Shown: in pieces, positions 1 through 6,866 of the stretch
Numbering within the stretch: the stretch's first letter is position 1
Layout of the letters: each line of letters begins with the position of its first letter
Translations under genes and position numbers: made by a program
Notes under the pieces: model-generated
Told to the model about the DNA's origin: nothing
What the model saw: only the letters and a program-made list of their open reading frames with translations
The model's database searches: none
NCBI GenBank assembly: GCA_934501435.1
Contig: CAKSTW010000006.1
Location: forward strand, 1-64,000
Direction: 5' to 3'
DNA from: an uncultured Eubacteriales bacterium
Lineage (GTDB): Bacteria > Bacillota > Clostridia > Oscillospirales > UBA644
Length of the DNA stretch: 64,000 nt

Positions 1-8
1 TCAGTTTT

Positions 9-30
9 CAAAAAACCTTGCAAAATCAAG
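9..30 (-). terminator. Rho-independent terminator downstream of the tRNA-Leu remnant
   Basis: Read leftward, a CCTTG/CAAGG stem with a six-base loop is followed directly by six T residues. It lies 35 bases past the truncated tRNA-Leu half, so that stub may still be transcribed and terminated here. Confidence 0.65.
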
Positions 31-64
31 GGTTTACACCAAGGTGGTATGAAACGGCGAAGTA

Positions 65-105
65 GATTTTGAGTCCGGCACGTCTGCCTATTCCATCACA
101 CCGGC
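65..105 (-). pseudogene. 5' half of a tRNA-Leu(CAA) gene, truncated after the anticodon loop
   Basis: Read on the minus strand from 105, the sequence begins GCCGGTGTGATGGAATAGGC and continues through a leucine-type D arm to an anticodon loop CTCAAAA (67-73), anticodon CAA. After the next two bases the match stops: the anticodon stem cannot close (TCTAC instead of TCCGG) and there is no variable arm, T arm or CACCGGC acceptor strand before the terminator at 9-30. This is what a tyrosine-recombinase crossover in the anticodon stem-loop leaves behind. It could also be decay of a duplicate tRNA. No integrase lies within the window. Confidence 0.7.
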
Positions 106-190
106 GTGTCACGCCTATACAGAATAACATAAACCCGACAAAAAAGCAATAGAGCGAAAAATAAATTTACATTTTTTTTGAAATAGAAGT

Positions 191-1141
191 TTAATTTTCG
201 CTGTCGTCGGAAAGATATTCTTTTTCAATATAAACAGGTCGGTTTTTGCTCTGAACGTAAATTCTCGCGATATATTCACCGATAATACCCAGAGCTATGA
301 GCTGAACTCCTCCGATGAAAAGCAGAAGTACGACTATCGTCGCGTATCCCGGAACGATTATCGGCTGAACGAATTTTTCGATTATGACCACGATCATATA
401 AATTATTGCAGCCGCCGCGGAAAGAAAGCCCGCAAACGTCGCAAGCCTGAGGGGAGCGACGGAAAAGGAGACGATTCCGTCGAGAGCGTAACCGAAAAGC
501 CCCGGTTTCGACCAGGAAGTCTCTCCCGCATGCCGTTTTTCGGCTACATAAGGTATATAATATGTATTGAACCCGACCCAGGAAAACAATCCTTTCGAAA
601 AGCGGTGATATTCCGGCATCTCAAGCAAGGACTCCGCGACGTTCCTGCGGAAAGTGCGAAAATCGCTTGCATCCGATCTGAAACGCACTGTGGATATATT
701 ATTTATGATCCCGTAAAAACATTTCTTCAAAAAGGCTGAAAATCTACCCTCTGTTCTTTTGCTTTGATATGCCGCGACCGAGTCGTAATCGGAATTATTA
801 TCAAGAAAAGAAACCATATCGACAACGATTTCGGGGCGTTGCTGCAGGTCGGCGTCGATAACGGAGACATATTCGCCCGTCGCCCTTTTGAGTCCCGCGT
901 ATATTGCGGGTTCCTTGCCGAAATTTCGCGAAAAATTTATGAGTTTTATTTTACAGTTCGTATTTTTGTTCTTATTATATATCTCTTTCAGTGCGTTCCA
1001 AGTTCCGTCTTTGCTTCCGTCATTTATAAAAATGATCTCGAAACCGGAAATTTTTCCGTCAAAGACTGCCGTACATGCGTCGAAAAACGCGCCTACGTTA
1101 TCCTGTTCGTTAAAACACGGAACGATCAAAGACAGTTTCAT
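191..1141 (-). CDS. Polyprenyl-phosphate glycosyltransferase, GtrB/DPM1/ArnC type (GT2)
   Basis: The family transfers a sugar from a nucleotide donor to undecaprenyl phosphate on the inner membrane face. The protein opens with the GT2 fold (LSLIVPCFNEQDNV, INDGSKDGT), has a metal-binding DAD near residue 97 (SVIDADLQQRP) and ends in two membrane helices plus a basic IGEYIARIYVQSKNRPVY tail, the GtrB/ArnC arrangement. The reading frame extends upstream to 1270, but an AAAGGAG lies 13 bases before the ATG at 1141 and only 1 base before an ATG at 1153, so 1141 is preferred (about 316 residues). It is the last gene of a leftward operon with a formyltransferase, a phosphosugar transferase and a deacetylase. 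ArnC itself handles a formamido sugar, which fits the neighbour, but the donor here is unknown. Confidence 0.85.
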   Translation of the reverse strand: MKLSLIVPCFNEQDNVGAFFDACTAVFDGKISGFEIIFINDGSKDGTWNALKEIYNKNKNTNCKIKLINFSRNFGKEPAIYAGLKRATGEYVSVIDADLQQRPEIVVDMVSFLDNNSDYDSVAAYQSKRTEGRFSAFLKKCFYGIINNISTVRFRSDASDFRTFRRNVAESLLEMPEYHRFSKGLFSWVGFNTYYIPYVAEKRHAGETSWSKPGLFGYALDGIVSFSVAPLRLATFAGFLSAAAAIIYMIVVIIEKFVQPIIVPGYATIVVLLLFIGGVQLIALGIIGEYIARIYVQSKNRPVYIEKEYLSDDSEN

Positions 1142-1212
1142 GAATTCAAACATACTCCTTTGCAAATTCCAAAACAAATCATAATATAAAAAACTGCGGT
1201 CATCAAGGTCCG

Positions 1213-2001
1213 TCAAATAAGTCGGCCGCCGTTTTTTCTGAACTCTTTCGCCTGTTCTGCGGTCGGCCAAGTAAAATACCTGCCGTTATCCGTATCGTTG
1301 CGGACTGCCCGGACTTTTCCGTCGGAGATATCGCATATTGCCTCAACCATAAGATCCCCGCCGAGTTCCTTGGTCTTTTTCATCAGCTGAAACATCGTTT
1401 TACAATCGGAAATATCAATACTCCCCTGTCTGATAATATCGCCGTCGTCTATTTTTGCGCTCATATAGTGAACGGTCGCGCCGCCTGTCTTTTCCTTATT
1501 GTAGATATACCAGAAAGACGGCAGACAGCCTCTGTAATCGGGCAAAAGTGATCCGTGAACGTTTATAACTCCGTATTTCGGTATTTCGAGCAACTCCTTT
1601 TTTATTATCTGCGGAGCGGAATAGGAGATTATAAGATCGGGAGAAAGTTCCCGTATATGGGAAACAAAGACCTTATCATTGCTGTCGTTTATTACTCTGT
1701 GCGGAATTTTCAGAGCTTTTGCAATGTCTTTTACCGAACAAAAACCGTTATGAAGTCTGTATCCCGAGATTCGGTCCGCATATTTCTGAATTTCGCGCCA
1801 TACGGTCTTCATCCCCATTTTCGCGCACTGAAAAAACCCGAACCATTTATAATAATCTCCGAGTTTATTATCAAGCGACGACTTACAGTCCACTTCTGCA
1901 ATTTCGATTATATCGCATACTTCAGACGCTTTGCAGATGTTACGCGGAATAAAAAATCTGTCGTTCTGAGTCATTACGGCAACTCTCAGTTTATCCGACA
2001 T
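1213..2001 (-). CDS. Formyltransferase family protein (sugar N-formyltransferase-like)
   Basis: The family moves a formyl group from 10-formyl-tetrahydrofolate to an amine. The 262-residue protein carries the catalytic triad of the fold: Asn147 and His149 in INVHGSLLPDYRG and an Asp near 186 in KIDDGDII. It lacks the C-terminal OB domain of methionyl-tRNA formyltransferase and is not beside def/fmt partners, so an initiator-tRNA role is unlikely. Its start overlaps the end of the phosphosugar transferase gene (1991), and the next gene is an ArnC/GtrB-like transferase. The reasonable inference is N-formylation of an amino sugar on a lipid-linked or nucleotide-linked intermediate. The exact substrate cannot be read from the sequence. 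Confidence 0.8.
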   Translation of the reverse strand: MSDKLRVAVMTQNDRFFIPRNICKASEVCDIIEIAEVDCKSSLDNKLGDYYKWFGFFQCAKMGMKTVWREIQKYADRISGYRLHNGFCSVKDIAKALKIPHRVINDSNDKVFVSHIRELSPDLIISYSAPQIIKKELLEIPKYGVINVHGSLLPDYRGCLPSFWYIYNKEKTGGATVHYMSAKIDDGDIIRQGSIDISDCKTMFQLMKKTKELGGDLMVEAICDISDGKVRAVRNDTDNGRYFTWPTAEQAKEFRKNGGRLI

Positions 2002-2686
2002 TTATGTATTCCTCCGTTTCAGAAAGTTTTTCCGTTTCGGCGTACTCCGTAAGTTTCGCAAATATCTTATCGGGTTTTCTGCCGAAGACCGACGCGAAAA
2101 TACACTCGACGGTCCACAGAATGATTTTTAAGTCAAACCCCGCGCCCATATGCAAAGGATAGTATGCCTCAAGTTCTCTGCGGGCAGGCAGGACGAGTTT
2201 TTCATAATCGGCAGAGTCTTCGACGGAATCTCCGTATATGTAATCATACAGCGCCGCCGGTCCCGTAAGTCCGGGTCTTACGGTGTTTGCAACGGCATAC
2301 TTTCCCTCGCGCATAATTTCGACCTGATCTGTACTTGCCGGTCTCGGACCTACGATAGCCATATCTCCCGAAATAATATTCAGAAGCTGCGGAAGTTCGT
2401 CTATCTTCAGTTTTCGGATAAATGCTCCGAAAGGAAATATTCTGTCGGTATCGGCTTTGAAACTCGCTTCGCTCTTTTCCGTTTCGGTCTTTGCGACACG
2501 CATACTGCGGAATTTATACATTCTGAACTCCCGCCCGCGATAGCCTATACGTCTCGCTTTATAGAACACGGGACCGGGATCCGATATTTCGGTTCCGATA
2601 ACGGTGATAAGCCAGAGCGGCGACGTTATGATCAGGGCAAGGATTGCTGCCGTAAGATCAAACGTTCTTTTAAAAAAACGGTACAT
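1991..2686 (-). CDS. Undecaprenyl-phosphate phosphosugar transferase (initiating bacterial sugar transferase)
   Basis: This family starts glycan assembly by moving sugar-1-phosphate from a UDP-sugar to undecaprenyl phosphate. The 231 residues show the small catalytic form: an N-terminal reentrant hydrophobic helix (TFDLTAAILALIITSPLW), then DPGPVFYKARRIGYRGREF, MYKFRSM, KLKIDELPQLLNIISGDMAIVGPRPA and RPGLTGPAALY, all hallmark motifs. The start is 10 bases past the deacetylase stop and the end overlaps the formyltransferase start, so the genes are tightly coupled. The sugar loaded is unknown; PglC/WcaJ homologues use bacillosamine, GlcNAc-type sugars or glucose. Confidence 0.92.
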   Translation of the reverse strand: MYRFFKRTFDLTAAILALIITSPLWLITVIGTEISDPGPVFYKARRIGYRGREFRMYKFRSMRVAKTETEKSEASFKADTDRIFPFGAFIRKLKIDELPQLLNIISGDMAIVGPRPASTDQVEIMREGKYAVANTVRPGLTGPAALYDYIYGDSVEDSADYEKLVLPARRELEAYYPLHMGAGFDLKIILWTVECIFASVFGRKPDKIFAKLTEYAETEKLSETEEYINVG

Positions 2687-2695
2687 ATCCGCTCC

Positions 2696-3367
2696 TTATA
2701 CGCGGCGAAAGACGCACTCAAACGCTTCCGCATAAAGACATCCGGACTGCGCTCCGCGATATGCCGCAAGCCCCGTCAAAGCCTCGACGGAGCGTGGGTG
2801 AGGATACTCCCTCATCACTCCTTTATACGCCGCCATAGCCCTGAGTTTTGTTTCTATCCCGTCTTTGCCCGCTTCCGCAAAATAATTCGGCGTAAATCTG
2901 TTCGAAGAAGAGTCAAGAGACCATTCGGTCGAAGACGGAACTTCCATATACAAAACAAGTTTCAGAGGCGGAATGCCGGGTTTTCTCTGAAAAAGCCGCG
3001 AAGCCGTCTGCGCGGCATAACTTGTCATTACATGATCGTTATTTGTATCCGACGGGTGGTGCGTGATTATCGCGTCGGCACCGAAATCTTCTATGCAGCT
3101 TTCGATAAACCGAACGAGTTCGAGGTGAGGAACCGTATTCATCCGGATATTCGGAAAATCCGCGGAATAACATTTTGAAACTCCGAGAATATTCATTGCT
3201 TTTTTCCGATCGTCGGAAAGCGTTTCGGAAACGTTCGCTCTTGCGTCAACTCCGCTTACCATTGTGCAAACGGCAACGGCGTTTCCCTCTTTGACCAGTT
3301 TATGTATAAACGCGCCCGCGCCCAGGACTTCGTCGTCGGGATGCGCAGCAACAACAAGATAATTCAT
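2696..3367 (-). CDS. PIG-L/LmbE family N-acetyl sugar deacetylase
   Basis: Family members are zinc hydrolases that remove N-acetyl from GlcNAc-containing lipids or small glycoconjugates. The 223-residue protein begins MNYLVVAAHPDDEVLG with the zinc-binding His-Pro-Asp-Asp, and has a second metal histidine region (IITHHPSDTNNDH) near residue 103. It is the first gene of the leftward glycan operon, 60 bases downstream of a good promoter. With a formyltransferase two genes later, a deacetylate-then-formylate route on the same sugar amine is plausible. Substrate not determinable. Confidence 0.88.
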   Translation of the reverse strand: MNYLVVAAHPDDEVLGAGAFIHKLVKEGNAVAVCTMVSGVDARANVSETLSDDRKKAMNILGVSKCYSADFPNIRMNTVPHLELVRFIESCIEDFGADAIITHHPSDTNNDHVMTSYAAQTASRLFQRKPGIPPLKLVLYMEVPSSTEWSLDSSSNRFTPNYFAEAGKDGIETKLRAMAAYKGVMREYPHPRSVEALTGLAAYRGAQSGCLYAEAFECVFRRV

Positions 3368-3408
3368 AATAATCCGCCCTCAAAATTCAAACTTCAATAA
3401 TATATATT

Positions 3409-3437
3409 ATAGTACAGTAAAAGCGGAGAATTGTCAA
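3409..3437 (-). promoter_or_regulatory. Promoter of the glycan operon
   Basis: On the minus strand TTGACA (3432-3437) and TACTAT (3409-3414) are separated by 17 bases, sigma-A style, about 40 bases upstream of the deacetylase ATG at 3367. Confidence 0.7.
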
Positions 3438-3474
3438 GAGGAGCCTGTTGTAAGAAAATAAACCGAAAAAAGTA

Positions 3475-3514
3475 AAAAACCGGCAGACCTGTTACGATAC
3501 CTGCCGATTTTTTG
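3475..3514. terminator. Bidirectional terminator-like hairpin
   Basis: CGGCAG (3481-3486) pairs with CTGCCG (3501-3506); the stem is flanked by six A's on the left and six T's on the right, so it can stop transcription either way. There is no intact gene ending immediately upstream on the plus strand. Confidence 0.7.
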
Positions 3515-3772
3515 CGCCCGCGCTCAACAGAGACGCTTTTCCGGTTTTATATCCATACACGAACAAGCGCGGTATTGGACTTTCTTTCGCAATATACCTC
3601 ACTTCTCCGGTATATATTTTGCTGACGCAAAAGAGATATTGTTCGCCATGCTCACAGAGATATTATGTTCACCGCACACTCGCTTCGTTCTTCAGGAGGT
3701 TTTCTCATAGCAGATGCAACAGAGGAAAGCAGCATTGTAATCACGGAAGAAGCCGCAATAAAGGAATCTATA
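3515..3772. other. 258-bp stretch without a convincing gene
   Basis: No open frame with a start and ribosome site was found here. The right end reads as an open frame into ITEEAAIKES and stops at TAG inside the palindrome at 3773-3790, which could be a fragment of a lost coding region, but it is too short to identify. Confidence 0.5.
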
Positions 3773-3790
3773 ATGTTTCTTTAGAAACAT
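3773..3790. promoter_or_regulatory. Perfect 8-2-8 palindrome abutting a -35 box (candidate operator)
   Basis: ATGTTTCT-TT-AGAAACAT is a perfect inverted repeat ending one base before the -35 hexamer at 3792. It has no T run, so it is not a terminator. The position suits a repressor or activator site for the 3864-5926 gene pair; the binding protein is unknown. Confidence 0.55.
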
Positions 3791-3791
3791 A

Positions 3792-3820
3792 TTGAAATTA
3801 TTCTCCTCTGATGGTATAAT
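3792..3820 (+). promoter_or_regulatory. Promoter of the ankyrin/SHOCT gene pair
   Basis: TTGAAA (3792-3797) and a consensus TATAAT (3815-3820) are 17 bases apart, 43 bases upstream of the ATG at 3864, which has a GGGGGTGATT ribosome site. Confidence 0.8.
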
Positions 3821-3863
3821 AGCAGATGATAAAGACCGAATATGCAGATGGGGGTGATTTTAG

Positions 3864-5309
3864 ATGAAATCCGAACAGTTTAAGACCATAGTCCGTGCCT
3901 GCGAACAGGTGGAGGTTGATTGGGCAAATGTCAGTGCTTTGATTGCATCCCTTGGTCCCTCTATCAATGACATCTACGAAGACGGCACAGTCCTCTCCGA
4001 ACTATACATGGATATAAATGCTTATAAACAAGGGCAGAAACTCCTTGAAATTACCCGCATTTTTCTTTCTTTAGGGTACGACGTCCACGCGAATGACGGC
4101 ATGAACGGCGGAGAGTGTCTGAAAAACCTGTGCTGGTCTTCTTATGACGGCTTTATTCTTGAAATTGCCGAATTGCTTCTTGATGTGGGAGCCGACCCGA
4201 ATTACAGTTATTCCGAAGAGTCGGAAGAGTACGGTTTACTTGATGACATTTCATGGAAGCTTGACTACTGGAATACCGGAGAACACCTTGAGGCGAACCT
4301 TTTTGAAGCGTATTACAGAATGATCGAACTAGCCCAAAGCGGTGAAGATTATCATGGCATCAGAGACGTCTTTTCCTGCGTTGGGAAACAGATAAGCAGG
4401 ATTGAGAGGCTGTCGCTCTTTCATCAGGAAGCCAACGACAAACGCAAAGAGTTTTATATTATATGGTGTGACAGTACGCCGCTGGTCGTATCCGAAAAGG
4501 CAGAAGTCTATGTTGATCCCTCCGTCAATCGTTTTGATGCGCATTGGGAAGACCTGTCTGACCGGTATCACGATTTGATAGACAGCAGAATTACAGATTT
4601 CTTATACATGGATTCTTCTTCCGCGCAACTTGTTTTGGATGGAGAGCGCTCACTTGTAATCATTGAAGATGAAACCGGTGAAGAACCTTTTCTCCATTTA
4701 GCGGAAGCGGAGTTTCAGCCGGAAACATTTCTGAATGAGAAAAGAATAATTGGACTATACTTTTCTACCGGAAAAAGCTATTCGGATAGTTGTCGGAGTT
4801 ATAAAGAAGACTCCGTCCTGATCAAAACTGATTCCGGAAATTATATGCTGTATTCCGAAGGTGAGGATAATTCGAAGCACCGGATCAGGGCGCTTGGGAT
4901 TGGGATGCTCCATTCCAAAAGAATGAATCGAGATCTCGCATGCCGTGAAGTATATTTTGTTGAGTCGTTCTATACCGGCGATTCACTTTCCGGTCTCCAT
5001 TTTCTTTGTGACGGAAAGCACCTTTATCTTACGGTAACCAAATACCATGAAATCACGATGGTTTTGCTTGAATTACCAACAGATCCCGCTGGCATCGGTT
5101 ATTATTCTGATCCTTTTGAATGTATGAGGATCCGGTTCGGTAATCACTCAGAGACAGGATTTACGAACCTATCTTTGGCGGAAGATAAACGAGAACTTTT
5201 TGAAATGGAGAAAAACAGATTGCTGGCAATGCTTAAGCACGGAGCTATAACAAAAGAAATGTACGATCAAGATCTTCAGGATCTGATTAAACGGGTTGAG
5301 GGTAAGTGA
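3864..5309 (+). CDS. Ankyrin-like N-terminus protein with a SHOCT-type C-terminus, function unknown
   Basis: The function is not recognised. The 481 residues begin with two degenerate ankyrin-like repeats (about 55-135; ILEIAELLLDVGADPNYSY is the clearest helix-turn-helix), followed by a long unassigned mixed alpha/beta middle. The last 35 residues (MEKNRLLAMLKHGAITKEMY...LIKRVEGK) match the pattern of the Short C-terminal (SHOCT) domain, a small helical motif found in many bacterial proteins. There is no signal peptide or membrane helix, so it should be cytoplasmic. The stop overlaps the next start (TGATG), indicating translational coupling. Codon use is less biased than in neighbouring genes and the pair has its own promoter and terminator next to tRNA genes, suggesting acquisition. 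Confidence 0.75.
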   Translation: MKSEQFKTIVRACEQVEVDWANVSALIASLGPSINDIYEDGTVLSELYMDINAYKQGQKLLEITRIFLSLGYDVHANDGMNGGECLKNLCWSSYDGFILEIAELLLDVGADPNYSYSEESEEYGLLDDISWKLDYWNTGEHLEANLFEAYYRMIELAQSGEDYHGIRDVFSCVGKQISRIERLSLFHQEANDKRKEFYIIWCDSTPLVVSEKAEVYVDPSVNRFDAHWEDLSDRYHDLIDSRITDFLYMDSSSAQLVLDGERSLVIIEDETGEEPFLHLAEAEFQPETFLNEKRIIGLYFSTGKSYSDSCRSYKEDSVLIKTDSGNYMLYSEGEDNSKHRIRALGIGMLHSKRMNRDLACREVYFVESFYTGDSLSGLHFLCDGKHLYLTVTKYHEITMVLLELPTDPAGIGYYSDPFECMRIRFGNHSETGFTNLSLAEDKRELFEMEKNRLLAMLKHGAITKEMYDQDLQDLIKRVEGK

Positions 5310-5926
5310 TGGAATATTTTAGCATTGATTTTGATTTCCTGTCTGAAGACATCTACGATGGCTTTGTCGCAGATTTCATCCGTGTATTAGAAGAGTACGG
5401 ACTGTCTTTCAAGTGTGGGGATCGTGACGGTGCAGGCAAAACGCTATCGGAACTGACCGATATCCTCCAGAAACAATTGCAGGAACAAGCGGAATTCTCG
5501 GACAAATACTATCAGCTGATTTTCTCGTTTGAAGGTTTTTCCGATTTAAGGGCTTACTTTCCTGTCGATTACAGAGGTGTCCGCTTTAGTATTATCATTC
5601 CCGAGGAAGATTTTGCGGACAAGTATGCGACGGGATTACCGAGCGATAATGCACGAAAAAACAGAAAAGCAATGAACAAGTTAAAAGCACTGGCTGTGCA
5701 CATATGGGAAAAGACAAACGTACGCTGCATACAGACTGCATGGGAGTGGTCCGATGTTCCCTGCATGTATGAAGATATTAGAGACCGAAATAGTTTGCCG
5801 CAGGTTGAACCGTTTGCAATTCTCCCCGCATCGGATTATCCGGCAATGACGGCGTCTGTTACAAAGCGCCTGCCTAAAAACGGTATTGTTGTTGAGGATG
5901 AATCCGTGTGGAAGTACGCTATGTAA
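5309..5926 (+). CDS. Hypothetical protein coupled to the ankyrin/SHOCT protein
   Basis: No family was recognised in the 205 residues. The protein is soluble, acidic, rich in aromatic residues and has no signal peptide or membrane helix. The ATG at 5309 shares one base with the upstream TGA, so the two products are probably made in fixed ratio and may interact. A GTG at 5306 is the alternative start. The size and the paired arrangement resemble immunity or accessory proteins of small defence or toxin loci, but no toxin motif is visible, so this is only a suggestion. Confidence 0.65.
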   Translation: MEYFSIDFDFLSEDIYDGFVADFIRVLEEYGLSFKCGDRDGAGKTLSELTDILQKQLQEQAEFSDKYYQLIFSFEGFSDLRAYFPVDYRGVRFSIIIPEEDFADKYATGLPSDNARKNRKAMNKLKALAVHIWEKTNVRCIQTAWEWSDVPCMYEDIRDRNSLPQVEPFAILPASDYPAMTASVTKRLPKNGIVVEDESVWKYAM

Positions 5927-6040
5927 ATTCCGGTTTGAGAGGCTGAAATAGGTAAGCAGAATGAAAATGTATCCGATCGGCAACTTAGAAACCATTGATA
6001 TCGTACAGCACTTATTGATATGAAACTGTAATCTGCAACA

Positions 6041-6068
6041 ACCGAGAGCCCCTCGGTTCAGAATTTTT
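6041..6068 (+). terminator. Terminator after the ankyrin/SHOCT gene pair
   Basis: ACCGAG (6041-6046) pairs with CTCGGT (6052-6057), followed by TCAGAATTTTT. It is the only plus-strand terminator between 5926 and the tRNA cluster. Confidence 0.6.
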
Positions 6069-6143
6069 CTTGTAGTCTGACGTCCGGAAATAAAAAAACA
6101 GTCAATTTTAACGGTTTTCCCGGTGTTTTAGGGCAAAAATATA

Positions 6144-6174
6144 GGATTGCCGTCTTGTTAAAAAACAGCAATCC
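6144..6174 (-). terminator. Terminator of the Val/Ala tRNA transcript
   Basis: GGATTGC (6144-6150) and GCAATCC (6168-6174) form a stem, followed leftward by TATATTTTTGC, six bases past the 3' end of the tRNA-Ala(GGC) gene. Confidence 0.6.
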
Positions 6175-6179
6175 CATTA

Positions 6180-6255
<76 letters not shown>

Positions 6256-6266
6256 GAATATTGAAT

Positions 6267-6343
6267 TGGTGGAGACAGCGGGGCTCGAACCTGCGACCTC
6301 TCGGATGTGAACCGAACGCTCTGACCAGCTGAGCTATGCCTCC
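6267..6343 (-). tRNA. tRNA-Val (anticodon CAC)
   Basis: A complete 77-base gene with encoded CCA (6267-6269). The acceptor GGAGGCA pairs with TGTCTCC, and the anticodon arm TTCGG-TTCACAT-CCGAG gives anticodon CAC, reading GUG codons. Confidence 0.92.
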
Positions 6344-6390
6344 GAAAATATCGATACCGTATTACGGTAATTTTCAGTAAAAAAACAAAT

Positions 6391-6416
6391 AACTCCCATA
6401 CCTGAGTACGGGAGTT
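6391..6416 (-). terminator. Terminator of the tRNA-Ala(CGC) gene
   Basis: AACTCCC (6391-6397) pairs with GGGAGTT (6410-6416), with ATTTGTTTTTTT following on the minus strand, immediately after the tRNA 3' end. Confidence 0.75.
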
Positions 6417-6417
6417 A

Positions 6418-6493
6418 TGGTGGAGACGGTGGGGATCGAACCCATGACCTATGCGTTGCGAACGCATCGCTCTCCCAGCTGAGCTACGCCCCC
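6418..6493 (-). tRNA. tRNA-Ala (anticodon CGC)
   Basis: A 76-base cloverleaf with encoded CCA (6418-6420). The acceptor is identical to that of the tRNA-Ala(GGC) gene nearby, and the anticodon arm ATGCG-TTCGCAA-CGCAT gives anticodon CGC, reading GCG codons. Confidence 0.95.
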
Positions 6494-6584
6494 GTAATTC
6501 CCGTTTTGGCGGTAAAAATCAACAAAAAATCCGTTTTTCGATTTTCACACAACAGATCTTGCCGATCCGCCGATCGTTTTGCTG

Positions 6585-6611
6585 AAAAAAGCACTTACCT
6601 TCTGCAAGTGC
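6585..6611 (-). terminator. Terminator of the tRNA-Ser gene
   Basis: GCACTT (6591-6596) pairs with AAGTGC (6606-6611); six T's follow on the minus strand and a T run also follows on the plus strand, so it may act both ways. It starts nine bases past the tRNA 3' end. Confidence 0.8.
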
Positions 6612-6619
6612 TTTTTTCA

Positions 6620-6711
6620 TGGCGGAGAAAGAGGGATTCGAACCCTCGAACCGCTTCTGGCGGTTACACGATTTCCAATCGTGCGCGCTCGACCAACTAC
6701 GCGATTTCTCC
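6620..6711 (-). tRNA. tRNA-Ser (anticodon GGA)
   Basis: A 92-base class II tRNA with a long variable arm and encoded CCA (6620-6622). The anticodon arm CACGA-TTGGAAA-TCGTG gives anticodon GGA, reading UCC and UCU. Confidence 0.95.
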
Positions 6712-6730
6712 ATAGCGTTTCGACCTGTAT

Positions 6731-6759
6731 ATTATACTACAAACCGAAATCTATTGCAA
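6731..6759 (-). promoter_or_regulatory. Promoter of the tRNA-Ser gene
   Basis: On the minus strand TTGCAA (6754-6759) and TATAAT (6731-6736) are 17 bases apart, about 20 bases before the tRNA 5' end. Confidence 0.8.
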
Positions 6760-6866
6760 TAGTTTTTTTGTAAACTAAATGTGAAATATTGACAACCGTC
6801 ATTCACTCCGATTATCGACCGTAAGCATATTGAGTTTTGACCAATGCCTCATTTCCTTTGTTGTTA

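Noticed and set aside
2150..3178. 342-residue plus-strand frame across the transferase and deacetylase genes
   Set aside because: Shadow of two conserved minus-strand genes, no start signal, highly basic composition.
3640..3783. Short plus-strand open frame ending ITEEAAIKESIMFL
   Set aside because: No start codon with a ribosome site and ends inside the palindrome; may be debris of a lost gene, but cannot be supported.
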